A stretch of DNA of 59,848 nucleotides from Lentilactobacillus diolivorans DSM 14421 (GCF_001434255.1 NZ_AZEY01000108.1:1-59848); one strand, 5' to 3'. Shown: positions 8,265-16,992, counted from the stretch's first letter. The notes: a model not told the origin generated them from the sequence alone. Translations and numbers: made by a program.

Positions 8265-8468
8265 TTAGTCGTCAACAACAGTAACGTTGGCAGCTTGTGG
8301 TCCACGGTCGCTGTCTTCAACGTCAAGGGTTACGTGTTGGCCTTCGTCTAATGACTTGAAGCCGTCTTTGTTGATAGCTGAGAAGTGAACGAATACGTCA
8401 CCATCGTCAGTAGTAATGAAGCCATAACCTTTATCAGCGTTGAACCATTTAACAGTACCTTGTTTCAT
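8265..8468 (-). CDS. cspA: Cold-shock protein, CspA family
   Basis: A 67-residue single cold-shock domain. Both RNA-binding motifs are visible: KGYGFI (RNP1) and VFVHFS (RNP2). The protein binds single-stranded RNA/DNA and melts mRNA structure at low temperature. The ATG at 8468 with AAGGAGG upstream gives the standard size; a longer frame to 8537 is spurious. The transcript has a leader of roughly 130 nt from the promoter at 8605-8633, typical of cold-shock mRNAs whose 5' region controls translation. Confidence 0.95.
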   Translation of the reverse strand: MKQGTVKWFNADKGYGFITTDDGDVFVHFSAINKDGFKSLDEGQHVTLDVEDSDRGPQAANVTVVDD

Positions 8469-8604
8469 AATATATGAAACCTCCTTGCGCTTTTTGCGCA
8501 TCATAAATTTTAATGCATCTAGTTGAACTGATTCCAAGGAAGTTATTTCATAAAACTATAAAACAAGTACCTTTGAAAATCGACTCCTGAAACACATTGA
8601 CTAT

Positions 8605-8633
8605 AATATACCAATATTCGGGTAACCTGTCAA
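8605..8633 (-). promoter_or_regulatory. Promoter of cspA-type gene
   Basis: On the minus strand TTGACA, a 17-bp spacer, and TATATT. This gives a long untranslated leader ahead of the cold-shock gene. Confidence 0.75.
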
Positions 8634-8652
8634 CGTATTTTGCTTGGATCAA

Positions 8653-10695
8653 TTACTTAGCACCTACGGATTCCGTTGATTTGGTAGGAACCACTGCAAT
8701 TTCATCTTTATTTAAGGTAACATTGAAGTCTTTAACGTCTGGGTTTTCAAGATAACTGTTTGTCAGTTTATCAGTGATTTCTTTGGTGATAACCCGATGC
8801 ATTGGTCGCGCACCTAATTCTTTACTATAACCCATGTCGACCAATTTGCTTTTAGCATCAGCAGCAACTGTGAAGCTGATACCACGTGACTTGTCAACCA
8901 GTTTATTCAAATCCGTTAGCATGAGATCAAGAATCTTTAGCAGATCAGGCTTGGTTAATGAATTAAATTGGATGATATCATCAATTCGATTCAGAAATTC
9001 AAGCTTAAAGTAGGGCTTCAATCGATCAATGACGTTTTGTTTGTTATCGGTTTCGCCTTGGCCAGCATTACTTGTCATAATGATAACGGTATTGCTGAAG
9101 TCGACGGTACGACCTTGAGCATCTGACAATCGACCGTCATCCAGGATTTGAAGCAAAAGGTTTAAGACATCTGGATGGGCCTTTTCGATTTCATCAAGCA
9201 GAATCAAACTATATGGGTGGCGACGAACCTGTTCAGTTAATCGACCGCCTTCTTCGTAACCAACGTAGCCGGGTGCTGAACCAATCAGCTTGCTGGCACT
9301 AATCTTATCCATATATTCTGACATGTCATAACGAAACATTGCTTTGGTTGTGCCAAATAGTTCCTTTGCTAAGGCCTTGGCAGTTTGAGTCTTACCAACT
9401 CCGGTTGGGCCAACGAAGAGGAAGCTGCCAATTGGCCGGTTGCCTTCAGTGAAGCCGACCCGGCTACGTTTGATGGCGGCTGAAATGGCATCAATGGCGT
9501 TATCTTGACCAATAACGTTGTGTTTCATGTCCTTTTCGAGATTATTTAATTGACTGACATCATTTTTATCAACATCTGTAACCGGAACGCCAGTCATCCG
9601 TTCAACAACATTTTTAATTGTTTCCGTCGTAACTTTGGGAACTTCAACTTTTGTACCATTATCAATGGCCTTAATTTGACCATTAACTTTATCTAACTTG
9701 TCACGTAACTTGGCTGCTCGTTCAAAATCTTCTTTCTTAGAAGCCGCAATCTTTTGTTTGTTAAGTTCACTCGCTTCTTGCTGCAAGGCTGACTTATCTT
9801 TGGTAATTGATGAGCCCATTGCAACTTTTGCGCCGGCTTGGTCAATCAAATCAATCGCTTTGTCAGGGTTCATTCGATCCTGGATATAACGATTGCTGAA
9901 TGTCACAGCAGCTTTCAATGCGTCGTTGGTATAGTGAACATTGTGGAACTTTTCGTATTTTGGTGCTAATCCTTTAATAATAGTCAGTGTATCGGCTTCA
10001 CTTGGTTCATTAACCATGATTGGCTGGAACCGACGGGCAAGCGCCTGATCCTTTTCAATGTCACGGTATTCATTACTGGTTGTTGCACCAATCAGCTGGA
10101 AGTCACCACGAGCCAACTTGGGCTTGAGGATATTACCGGCATCCATCTTGTCGCCTTCGCCAGTGGAGCCGGCTCCAATGATTTGGTGAATTTCATCAAT
10201 AAACAGGATGACATTCTTATTCTTTGAAACATCATCGATTAATTGCTTCATTCGTTCCTCAAATTGACCACGGATACCGGTTCCCTGAACAAGTGAAACG
10301 ACGTCAATTGAAATGATCTGCTTGTTTAAAAGTTTCTCGGAAACATCACCATTAACGATCTTTTGGGCTAAGCCTTCAACAACCGCGGTTTTACCGACAC
10401 CGGCTTCACCGATCAGTACTGGATTGTTCTTAGTCCGGCGGCTTAAAACTTCTTCCATTTGCTCAATTTCTTTATCACGGCCAATTACAGGATCAAGTTG
10501 GCCTTCTTTAGCCATTTTAGTTAAGTCGGTTCCGTATTGATCTAATAATGTCTGTTTGTTTTGAGGAGTGCGCTCTTGTGTTTGAACTGGAATTCGATGC
10601 ATTTCTTGGTGACCGTTACCTGCTGGAAAATTCTGCTTGAAGAATGGGTCATTAAAAAGATCATCAAAACCAGCGTCAAAAATATCATTAGCCAT
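8653..10695 (-). CDS. clpL: ATP-dependent Clp-type chaperone ClpL
   Basis: A 680-residue Hsp100 ATPase with two AAA+ modules but no N-terminal Clp_N domain, which is the ClpL layout. Module 1 has the Walker [14 protein letters not shown] (about residue 100) and Walker [11 protein letters not shown] short middle region contains a UVR-like coiled segment ([18 protein letters not shown]). Module 2 has Walker [13 protein letters not shown] and [12 protein letters not shown]. ClpL remodels or disaggregates proteins under heat and acid stress in lactic acid bacteria. The N-terminal [14 protein letters not shown] with asparagine/glutamine-rich stretch is typical. The start at 10695 follows GGGGGAATTGTAT. 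Confidence 0.93.
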   Translation of the reverse strand: MANDIFDAGFDDLFNDPFFKQNFPAGNGHQEMHRIPVQTQERTPQNKQTLLDQYGTDLTKMAKEGQLDPVIGRDKEIEQMEEVLSRRTKNNPVLIGEAGVGKTAVVEGLAQKIVNGDVSEKLLNKQIISIDVVSLVQGTGIRGQFEERMKQLIDDVSKNKNVILFIDEIHQIIGAGSTGEGDKMDAGNILKPKLARGDFQLIGATTSNEYRDIEKDQALARRFQPIMVNEPSEADTLTIIKGLAPKYEKFHNVHYTNDALKAAVTFSNRYIQDRMNPDKAIDLIDQAGAKVAMGSSITKDKSALQQEASELNKQKIAASKKEDFERAAKLRDKLDKVNGQIKAIDNGTKVEVPKVTTETIKNVVERMTGVPVTDVDKNDVSQLNNLEKDMKHNVIGQDNAIDAISAAIKRSRVGFTEGNRPIGSFLFVGPTGVGKTQTAKALAKELFGTTKAMFRYDMSEYMDKISASKLIGSAPGYVGYEEGGRLTEQVRRHPYSLILLDEIEKAHPDVLNLLLQILDDGRLSDAQGRTVDFSNTVIIMTSNAGQGETDNKQNVIDRLKPYFKLEFLNRIDDIIQFNSLTKPDLLKILDLMLTDLNKLVDKSRGISFTVAADAKSKLVDMGYSKELGARPMHRVITKEITDKLTNSYLENPDVKDFNVTLNKDEIAVVPTKSTESVGAK

Positions 10696-10775
10696 ATACA
10701 ATTCCCCCATATTTGTCATTTTTTTGATTGTGCGTTCCAAGAAGGAGAATGTCTGTTCCCCTAATGGACAACTAT

Positions 10776-10804
10776 ATATTATCATGAATTAGTTATGATG
10801 GCAA
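10776..10804 (-). promoter_or_regulatory. Promoter of clpL
   Basis: On the minus strand TTGCCA, 17 bp, TAATAT. It lies about 80 bp upstream of the clpL start. Confidence 0.65.
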
Positions 10805-10886
10805 GAATTTACTTTAAACTTTTAGTTGGCTAAATGCTGTCAAATGGGGATCTATAAAATTAATTATAAAAAAATAGTGGTAAAAA

Positions 10887-10912
10887 ATAGCACTCTTTTA
10901 TTAGAGTGCTAA
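10887..10912. promoter_or_regulatory. CIRCE-like inverted repeat (HrcA operator)
   Basis: TAGCACTC and GAGTGCTA arms match the CIRCE operator of the heat-shock repressor HrcA, but the spacer here is 8 nt rather than the canonical 9. It lies about 85 bp upstream of the -35 box of clpL. The spacing and distance make repression less certain. Confidence 0.5.
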
Positions 10913-11053
10913 CGGTCATTGTTATCTTATTAATTTAAAGACTGCTTTTAAAGTTGTTTGCCAATCTGACAATCACTTAAAATTGGATGAGGCCGTGAAA
11001 AATGACATTTTACCCAGCATCCTTTGTGACGATCAAAATTATTACCAGGTGAA

Positions 11054-11241
11054 GATGTGGAAAAATAGGCAACTTCCGGCCATGTAATTGAATTATCCAA
11101 GTATTCAATCCCGCAATATCTCGTTGAAGTTTTTTCTTAGTAGAAAAAACGTGGACCAGCAAGCAGACTCCGGCCATATAAGCCCCCTAACTTAATATTC
11201 CAAAATCAGGAACATTCCGTTGAACTTGTTACTTAGTTAAA
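11054..11241 (-). repeat. Tandem half-elements of the hairpin family (2 units)
   Basis: Two units of about 93 bp lie next to full copy 3. Each keeps the ACGTGG to GGCCATATAAG arm and the loop-proximal TATTCC/GGAA, then runs into a linker (CCGTTGAACTTGTTACTTAG-like) instead of the second arm. The first unit (from about 11054) is decayed. The start at 11149 is clear. Confidence 0.75.
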
Positions 11242-11360
11242 ACGTGGACCAGCAAGCAGACTCCGGCCATATAAGCTCCCTAACCTTAATATTCCAAAAT
11301 CAGGAATATTAAGGTTAGGGGGCTTATATTCTGGAGTCTAACCGCTTGCTGGTCCACTCT
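11242..11360 (-). repeat. Stop-codon-linked covarying hairpin, copy 3
   Basis: On the minus strand AGAGTG begins 3 nt after the OsmC-gene stop. P1 ends GGACCAGCAAGC/GCTTGCTGGTCC, P2 is AGACTCC/GGAGTCT, and P3 starts ATATAAGC with body CCTAACCTTAATATTCC. Confidence 0.9.
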
Positions 11361-11363
11361 GGT

Positions 11364-11783
11364 TCATTTAATCTCAAAAGAAAAGTCAACTGCGTCCTTT
11401 AATGTATTATGGACGGTACAGAGGTGAAGCGTTTCTTCGATAAACTTTTGGTTTTCCTCAGGTGGCAGATTGGTTTCACAATCCAGTGTGACGTGAATTT
11501 TACTAACACGGGATGATTTATCAGGGAACCGTTCTGTTTCGCCGTCGACTTCAACATCGAATTTTTTAATCTTGATATTTGAACTGGGGCGATGGACAAT
11601 TGAAGCTGCACTTGCCCCCAAACAAGCACCAACCGATCCAAGCAGATATTGAACCGGGTTTGGACCCGCATCGGTTCCACGAAAGATGGTCGGTTCGTCA
11701 GCGATAAATTGATGAACTCCGGCCGTATTAATTGTTTGTGAGCCAATGTTTCTTAAAGTTGTATGAACGTTGTATTTTGCCAT
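11364..11783 (-). CDS. OsmC/Ohr family redox protein
   Basis: A 139-residue OsmC-family protein. Two conserved cysteines are visible, in SVGACLGASAA (about residue 53) and LHLCTVHN (about residue 122), the pair that reduces organic hydroperoxides in the family. RGTDAGPNPVQYLLGSVGAC is the family signature. It is a cytoplasmic peroxide-defence enzyme by family. The ATG follows AAAGGAGAAAA. Its stop codon is 3 nt from hairpin copy 3. It is divergent from the flavodoxin-like gene. Confidence 0.9.
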   Translation of the reverse strand: MAKYNVHTTLRNIGSQTINTAGVHQFIADEPTIFRGTDAGPNPVQYLLGSVGACLGASAASIVHRPSSNIKIKKFDVEVDGETERFPDKSSRVSKIHVTLDCETNLPPEENQKFIEETLHLCTVHNTLKDAVDFSFEIK

Positions 11784-11899
11784 TGTTTTTCTCCTTTATT
11801 CAAAACGTGTTACGATACAATATTAATGAAGGACTTAATGAGAACCCGTGGCGGCAGAACGCCCGGTTTTTCCAATAAACATTGAAATGAAGTGATTAG

Positions 11900-12595
11900 T
11901 TGAAAACATTAATTATGGTTTCACATCCCAATATTGAACAATCAGCCACCGAAGCCTTTTTTAAAACCAGTGCTGATTTTGTTGATGAGAGTACTTGGTA
12001 TTCTTTGGATCATCTTTATTCTAAAGCAAAAATTGATCCTGATCGAGAACAACGATTTATCCAAAATTTTGACCGTATTATTTTTCAATTTCCACTCTAT
12101 TGGTATTCTTCACCGGCTAGTCTCAAACAGTATATGGATGATGTTTTCACCCGCAAGTTCATCGTTGCAACCCAGTCTCTAAAAAACAAGGAATTGGGAA
12201 TTGTGGTGACGACAGGAGATGCATTAACAGATTTTCAAGCGGGTGGCAGTGAGCGATATACAATGTCAGAGATTTTGCGGCCATTTGAAGCGTTTGCCAA
12301 CAAAGCGGTGATGGTTTATTTAAAACCATTCGTGGTTGATCAATTTAACTATAAAGAGGTTACTGATAAACAACGGTTATTAGTGGCCTATTTACAGTAT
12401 CTAAATGCACCGATGCCGTTAAGTTTGGAAAATCGGGAGAAGTGGCTATTAGCTCAACTAAAACAAAGCAAACTCGATACAGCACCTCAACAGCAGCAAA
12501 TACTTGATTTAGTAATTGGGGCAATTGATGATCAACAGGATCAAATTGATGATTTAAAAATGAATATCAAGTTAATTCGAGATCAGGAGGAGTGA
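11900..12595 (+). CDS. Flavodoxin-2 family NAD(P)H oxidoreductase
   Basis: A 231-residue protein of the flavodoxin-like fold family (MdaB/KefF/NQO type). The first part MKTLIMVSHPN and FQFPLYWYSSPASLKQYMDDVF are the characteristic FMN/FAD-binding segments; TTGDALTDFQAGG follows. The C-terminal 50 residues form a predicted helical extension (IGAIDDQQDQIDDLKMNIKLI) that could be a coiled coil. Such enzymes reduce quinones with NAD(P)H. A TTG start at 11900 is the only reasonable start. It overlaps or abuts the next small gene, so the two are co-transcribed. Confidence 0.8.
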   Translation: MKTLIMVSHPNIEQSATEAFFKTSADFVDESTWYSLDHLYSKAKIDPDREQRFIQNFDRIIFQFPLYWYSSPASLKQYMDDVFTRKFIVATQSLKNKELGIVVTTGDALTDFQAGGSERYTMSEILRPFEAFANKAVMVYLKPFVVDQFNYKEVTDKQRLLVAYLQYLNAPMPLSLENREKWLLAQLKQSKLDTAPQQQQILDLVIGAIDDQQDQIDDLKMNIKLIRDQEE

Positions 12596-12600
12596 TTGAA

Positions 12601-12780
12601 ATGACAGATACCAATGAGTGGTTGATCAAACAATTAGGGCAGTTGGAAAATGAGGAGCAGTCATTTATCAAAAAATCACTTTATTTGGCAGCTCAAGATT
12701 TGGTAAGGGAGCAGGGGAAGCGAATCGAACAGGCACAGCAGGAAATCGATGGGCGAATTTGGAGTCCGGATAAATGGTAA
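12601..12780 (+). CDS. Small hypothetical protein, co-transcribed with oxidoreductase (59 aa)
   Basis: A 59-residue hydrophilic, mostly helical protein (IEQAQQEIDGRIWSPDKW at the end) of no family I know. The ATG at 12601 is preferred to a GTG at 12592 because CAGGAGG sits about 10 nt before it and inside the end of the previous gene. It resembles the helical tail of the upstream protein in composition and could be a partner or a coupling peptide; that is speculation. Confidence 0.6.
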   Translation: MTDTNEWLIKQLGQLENEEQSFIKKSLYLAAQDLVREQGKRIEQAQQEIDGRIWSPDKW

Positions 12781-12814
12781 CTTATCAATGAATGAGGTGA
12801 GAACAAAATGATCC

Positions 12815-12864
12815 TTGACAATTATTAAAATAAGTTTAATAATGAAACTGTTTCATATGGAAAC
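12815..12864 (+). promoter_or_regulatory. Promoter and MarR operator half-sites
   Basis: TTGACA (12815-12820) and TAATAAT (12837-12843) form a promoter. GAAACTGTTTCAT at 12844-12856 follows immediately and continues as GTTTC-ATATG-GAAAC. The same 13-mer forms the perfect palindrome at 13370-13396, so the downstream regulator probably binds both. Confidence 0.65.
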
Positions 12865-12880
12865 ACGAAAGGAGATTGTT

Positions 12881-13354
12881 TTGAAGGACTCTCAATTGAT
12901 TGATCGCCTTGTTAAACCATTTGAACGGGTGGCAAGTTTATACAACGAATTAGAGCAGACAACTGATGATTATGGGACGGGAATTCCATTATTTCCATCT
13001 GAAATCCATGCGATTGCAACAATTGAAATGTATCCCAATGTTGCTTTAACCGAATTAGCTGGATATTTGGGAATAACCAAAGGCACAGCAACAAAACTCA
13101 TTCAAAAATTGGTTAAGAAGAAAATGGTTATTAAGGGATTTGCTGAAGGCTCGGAAAATCGAGTGGCAATTAATTTGACGGAGCAGGGTAAACGAGCTGC
13201 TGATAGTCATCATCAGTATGTGAATGCAATGAATCAACAGTTGATTACGATCTATCAAGGGGTGTCAGAAGAATCCCTTGCAGATTTGATATCGATTAGC
13301 GATCAAACAGAAAAATTTTTACGAAAACTAATTAAAGAACGACAGCGGCAATAG
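12881..13354 (+). CDS. MarR family transcriptional regulator
   Basis: A 157-residue winged-helix regulator. The recognition region is VALTELAGYLGITKGTATKLIQKLVKKKMV, and the wing contains EGSENRVAINLTEQGK; both are classic MarR. A TTG start at 12881 is chosen because AAAGGAGA lies 5 nt before it and because a longer frame would run through the promoter at 12815. It lies just upstream of an MFS exporter, with matching inverted repeats before both genes. It therefore probably autoregulates and represses the exporter until a drug or phenolic ligand is bound. Confidence 0.9.
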   Translation: MKDSQLIDRLVKPFERVASLYNELEQTTDDYGTGIPLFPSEIHAIATIEMYPNVALTELAGYLGITKGTATKLIQKLVKKKMVIKGFAEGSENRVAINLTEQGKRAADSHHQYVNAMNQQLITIYQGVSEESLADLISISDQTEKFLRKLIKERQRQ

Positions 13355-13369
13355 CCGTTTATTTTTTAA

Positions 13370-13396
13370 GAAACTGTTTCATCATGAAACAGTTTC
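13370..13396. promoter_or_regulatory. Perfect palindromic operator between marR and MFS genes
   Basis: GAAACTGTTTCAT, a single C, then ATGAAACAGTTTC: a 13-bp perfect inverted repeat. The same half-site lies at 12844-12856 upstream of the MarR gene. It could also act as an RNA hairpin, but no T-run follows. Confidence 0.75.
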
Positions 13397-13424
13397 CAGA
13401 GAAAACGAATATAAAGGAGTACAA

Positions 13425-15296
13425 ATGAAAAATAATTTAAAACAAAAGCTAGGATTGCTTGCACTTATGTTAATTATGTTTGTTGTGACACTTGATACCA
13501 CGATTACGAATATTGCGTTACCGAACATTACAGACTATTTTGGTACAAAGCTTACAGTTAGCAATTGGGTGAGCACAGTTTATGTGCTAATACTATCTGT
13601 TCTAATGATTCCCGCCGCGAAGCTGGGGGATCAGTTGGGTCGTAAAAAAGTGATATTAAGTGGATTAATTATTTTTGGCTTCGGATCATTTTTATGCAGT
13701 ATATCGCAAGCAATTGAAATGTTAATAATTGCTCGCGGGTTACAAGGTGTTGGAGGTGCAATTACAACGCCAATTCTTATTCCACTGTGTGTATCACTAT
13801 TTGGTCGCAACCAAGCCAACAAAGTTGTTGGTGAGATTGGTGCAGTTGCTGCTTTAGCGGCTGCAATAGGTCCTGCTGCCGGTGGCGTAATCATTCATTA
13901 TTGGACTTGGCATGTTATCTTTTTAGTGAATATACCAATTACGATAGTTACGATGGTTCTTGTTATGATTTGTTTTGAGGAGTCCTATGACCCAACAATT
14001 TCTCAACGAATTGATTACATTGGAATTACCATGTTAAGTGTGGCACTGTTTTTAGTCACGTTTATTTTATTAAAAGGATATGACTATGGTTGGACGTCTC
14101 CACGCATTCTCTCATTATCAATTACTGCAATTATTATAATAATTATTTTTATTATCAGTGATATTAGAAAAAAAGAATCTTTATTGGAGTTTTCACTTTT
14201 TAAAAATTTAACTTTTACGGCATCCACGTTAATCTATTTTACATGTGGATTTTGTATTGTTTGTTCCAGCGTCGTTTTTAATTTCTTTCTTGAAAATATC
14301 CGTGGTTATTCGCCATTGCGTGCTGGATGCATTATTATGTTTAGCTCAATAATGGTAATGATTGCGATGCCGGTAGGGAATAAATTAGGACAGCAATTGA
14401 GTTTTCGTTGGCCACTTATGGCAGGTACCTTAATGATGGCAACCGGTTCGCTTTTGTTAACACAGCTGACTTATTATGTCACTATTTTTAATATGATATT
14501 TGCCATGTGTGTGTTGGGACTAGGATTTGGTCTTGGTAGCTTATCCTTGGTGTCAGCAGTTCAGTATATTCCTGAGGAAAAAGCAGGAATTGCTTCTGGA
14601 ATGGTGAATGCAGCCAGGCAATTGGGAACTTGCCTTGGGATTGCACTTCTTGTCGGTATGTTAAATCACAATGTTGAAGTTGGAGTTCGAACGACCCGGA
14701 ATGATGCCATCAGAATTTTCCAAACAAAAAGTTTTTCAAAGAATTTGAGGAAAACGGGATTGCGTGAAATGAATCATCAGTTCAGATATAGCGGAAATTC
14801 GAACATTGATCGTCGAATAGATGTCAGTAAACTGCGTAAGGCGGCTGGTTCGATTAATGGATTATCTCAGCCTTCAAGAAAGTCCGATCTTTATTTCCTT
14901 TATCAGATTAATGATAAGCTTCATAGAAAAAATGTTGAATTAAGAAATGGTAAAAATGCATTTGTTACGCGGATTTTACGAGTTGCTGATAATGCTGGAC
15001 TGACTAGTGGTAATCCAAATAATGATTTTGACAAGATTGTGATTGAATCAGGGAAACTTCGACAGGGTGATTCGCGGTTGGTATTAGGGCAATCAAAATT
15101 AACGACCATGATTTCCTTGTTCGCACAGAAGCAGGCATTATCCCAAGCCCTTAATCAAATAAAGAAGGATAATGATTATCAATTAACCCATGCGTTTACA
15201 AAAACTTTTATTGTTAGTACAGTCTTTCTTACTATCATGGTTCCAGTATCATGGTGGACAGATCGAGATATTACAAAGAAAAAGGAGCAATATTGA
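13425..15296 (+). CDS. MFS drug exporter, DHA2-type, with large extra loop
   Basis: A 623-residue multidrug exporter; the 14-segment DHA2 family is usually about 450-500. Motif A (KLGDQLGRKKVILSG), motif C (GPAAGG, about residue 149) and DTTITNIALPNI in segment 1 are clear. After LGIALLVGMLNHNV (about residue 425) there is a hydrophilic insertion of about 150 basic, serine/asparagine-rich residues. The last membrane segment (FIVSTVFLTIMVPVSWW) follows. The insertion should be extracytoplasmic and is the unusual part. An AAAGGAG site precedes the ATG. Control by the upstream MarR protein is likely. Confidence 0.88.
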   Translation: MKNNLKQKLGLLALMLIMFVVTLDTTITNIALPNITDYFGTKLTVSNWVSTVYVLILSVLMIPAAKLGDQLGRKKVILSGLIIFGFGSFLCSISQAIEMLIIARGLQGVGGAITTPILIPLCVSLFGRNQANKVVGEIGAVAALAAAIGPAAGGVIIHYWTWHVIFLVNIPITIVTMVLVMICFEESYDPTISQRIDYIGITMLSVALFLVTFILLKGYDYGWTSPRILSLSITAIIIIIIFIISDIRKKESLLEFSLFKNLTFTASTLIYFTCGFCIVCSSVVFNFFLENIRGYSPLRAGCIIMFSSIMVMIAMPVGNKLGQQLSFRWPLMAGTLMMATGSLLLTQLTYYVTIFNMIFAMCVLGLGFGLGSLSLVSAVQYIPEEKAGIASGMVNAARQLGTCLGIALLVGMLNHNVEVGVRTTRNDAIRIFQTKSFSKNLRKTGLREMNHQFRYSGNSNIDRRIDVSKLRKAAGSINGLSQPSRKSDLYFLYQINDKLHRKNVELRNGKNAFVTRILRVADNAGLTSGNPNNDFDKIVIESGKLRQGDSRLVLGQSKLTTMISLFAQKQALSQALNQIKKDNDYQLTHAFTKTFIVSTVFLTIMVPVSWWTDRDITKKKEQY

Positions 15297-15312
15297 CTTA
15301 AAGTAGTATCAG

Positions 15313-15372
15313 CATCATAAAAAGTACCTGTCGCAAACTAAGACGAGTTTGCGACAGGTACTTTTTATGATG
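15313..15372. terminator. Bidirectional terminator, long perfect stem
   Basis: A stem of about 27 bp starting CATCATAAAAAGTACCTGTC around a 6-nt loop, with A/T runs on both sides, between convergent genes. Confidence 0.92.
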
Positions 15373-15391
15373 ACCGATTTGTAAAATGAGA

Positions 15392-16204
15392 TTATAATTC
15401 GTCGGCCGGTGCCCAATGGTTAATTGGACCAAATTTGTGACCCACTTGAATCTCGTTTTTAATCGCAATATCTACAAACTTCTTAGCAATTCGAGCAGCT
15501 TGTTCGATATCGGTTCCTTTGGCTAATTCAGCAGCAATACATGCTGAAAGACTATCCCCGGTTCCGTTTTTTCGATCCGTTGGGAAGAAGTCGCCGGTTA
15601 ACCAAAAACTCTTACCGGATTCCAAAAGTACGTAATCGGAAACCTTTGTTTGACCAGGGTTGTGGTGACTGCCCTTTAAATAAATATTCTTAGCGCCAAG
15701 ATCCTTTAATTTCTCGGCGGCTGTTTTCATGTCTTCATCAGTTTTGATTTCCATTTCAGCCAATTTTTGGGCTTCAAAAAAGTTGGGCGTAATCACGTAA
15801 GCCAATGGGATTAACTCGTCCCGCAACGTTTTATAAGCGCTTTGTTCAAGTAACATGTTACCGTGTTTAGTTGTGATCACGGGGTCAACAACAAGGGGAC
15901 CAAAGTCGTATTTTTGATAATTTTTAATGACAGTTCGAATTAAATCCGAGTCTGATAACATCCCGGTTTTACTTGCTCGAATATGATAGTCATCGGCCAA
16001 ATCTTTAAATTCTTGGTTAATAAATGATTCTGGTAAATTAACGGCATCGTGAATCCCGTAGCTGTTTCCAGCAACGCACGCCGTCATGACCGATGCACCA
16101 TAAACATGTCGTCTGAAGAAAGTATGCAAATCTGCTTGCATCCCTGCGCTACCGTCACTATCTGAACCTGCAATTGTAAGAGCTTGTGGAAATTCGTTTG
16201 CCAA
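15392..16204 (-). CDS. Hydroxymethylpyrimidine/pyridoxine kinase (ThiD/PdxK family)
   Basis: A 270-residue ribokinase-fold kinase. ALTIAGSDSDGSAGMQADLHTF is the ThiD/PdxK N-terminal substrate motif, with the insertion SDSDG in place of the common SDSGG. KNGTGDSLSACIAAELAKG near residue 210 is the C-terminal ATP motif with the catalytic Asp. It phosphorylates HMP or pyridoxal; sequence alone does not decide. A TTG start at 16204 with GAGGTGATTATT fits better than the longer frame. No thiamine genes are nearby, which mildly favours vitamin B6 salvage. Confidence 0.85.
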   Translation of the reverse strand: MANEFPQALTIAGSDSDGSAGMQADLHTFFRRHVYGASVMTACVAGNSYGIHDAVNLPESFINQEFKDLADDYHIRASKTGMLSDSDLIRTVIKNYQKYDFGPLVVDPVITTKHGNMLLEQSAYKTLRDELIPLAYVITPNFFEAQKLAEMEIKTDEDMKTAAEKLKDLGAKNIYLKGSHHNPGQTKVSDYVLLESGKSFWLTGDFFPTDRKNGTGDSLSACIAAELAKGTDIEQAARIAKKFVDIAIKNEIQVGHKFGPINHWAPADEL

Positions 16205-16388
16205 AATAATCACCTCAAAATGTATTTTTATACTATTAACTACTAAGAATAACACAAAATAAGGAAATTGTTAGAGAAAATCTAATTTTAAAAAAGGAGA
16301 TTGATTTGCGTTTGAGTGGTAATCTGTATTATAATAGTTTAGTCTATTGGAATTTAGAAATGTAATAATAAATAAGGAGAGTCTTATT

Positions 16389-16511
16389 ATGCGTATTTGT
16401 CATCCACACGGCGTACAAGGACGTCGTCCAGTTAACCGTAAGAACGATCTTAAGCGAAACAAAGAATTAGCAGATTTGCAACACTTCTTGAAGCAAAAGC
16501 CTGCTAAGTAA
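16389..16511 (+). CDS. Small basic protein (40 aa)
   Basis: A 40-codon frame, MRICHPHGVQGRRPVNRK..., with a strong AAGGAGA site, a plausible promoter (TATAATAG near 16330) and its own terminator right after the stop. The composition is very basic, with Cys-4, His-5 and His-7 near the N-terminus. I do not recognise the family. Independent signals on both sides make it a convincing gene. Confidence 0.75.
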   Translation: MRICHPHGVQGRRPVNRKNDLKRNKELADLQHFLKQKPAK

Positions 16512-16515
16512 TGCA

Positions 16516-16551
16516 AAATCCAACCGGAGCTAATCTGGTTGGATTTTTTTT
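16516..16551 (+). terminator. Intrinsic terminator of the 40-aa gene
   Basis: AAATCCAACC, loop, GGTTGGATT then eight T. Confidence 0.92.
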
Positions 16552-16599
16552 ATACCTAAGTATTAGGAAATTTTGACTGAATGAGCGTGGGTGGCGGCT

Positions 16600-16873
16600 T
16601 GGAGTGAGGCAAAAGGCAACTGCCATGCAGCCAAATTATCCCAATATTTAAACCTGGAATACCTCGTTTAACTTCTTACTTAGTTGAAATGCGGTCCAAC
16701 AAATAAAACCCAGCTGTATAGCTCCTTAATTTAATATTCCAAGATCGGGAATAGCTCGTTGAACTTTTTATTTAGCTGAAACGTGGCCCAACAAGCAGGC
16801 CCCGGCCATATAAGCCCCCTAACTTAATATTCCAAAATCGGGAATATCCCGTTGAGCTTTTTATTTAGTGGAA
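16600..16873 (-). repeat. Tandem half-elements of the hairpin family (3 units)
   Basis: Units start at about 16600 (decayed), 16689 and 16781, with a period of 92-93 bp. Each has the ACGTGG arm, CCGGCCATATAAGC, TATTCC/GGAATA and the linker CCGTTGAGCTTTTTATTTAG, but lacks the second arm. A full element (copy 4) ends the row. The intergenic region around them holds no gene. Confidence 0.8.
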
Positions 16874-16990
16874 ACGTGGGCCAGCAAGCAGACTCCGGCC
16901 ATATAAGCCTCCTAACTTAATATTCCAAGATCGGGAATATTAAGTTAGGAGGCTTATATTCTGGAGTCTAACCACTTGCTGGCCCACTCT
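16874..16990 (-). repeat. Stop-codon-linked covarying hairpin, copy 4
   Basis: AGAGTG on the minus strand starts 2 nt after the ktrA stop. P1 uses GGGCCAGCAAG/CTTGCTGGCCC, P2 AGACTCC/GGAGTCT, and P3 body CTCCTAACTTAATATTCC. Confidence 0.9.
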
Positions 16991-16992
16991 GG

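Noticed and set aside
8469-8537. N-terminal extension of the cold-shock protein
   Set aside because: The internal ATG with AAGGAGG gives the exact family length; the extra segment is leader RNA.
12815-12880. Longer start for the MarR regulator
   Set aside because: The first 22 codons would cover the promoter and operator; the TTG at 12881 has a well-placed AAAGGAGA.
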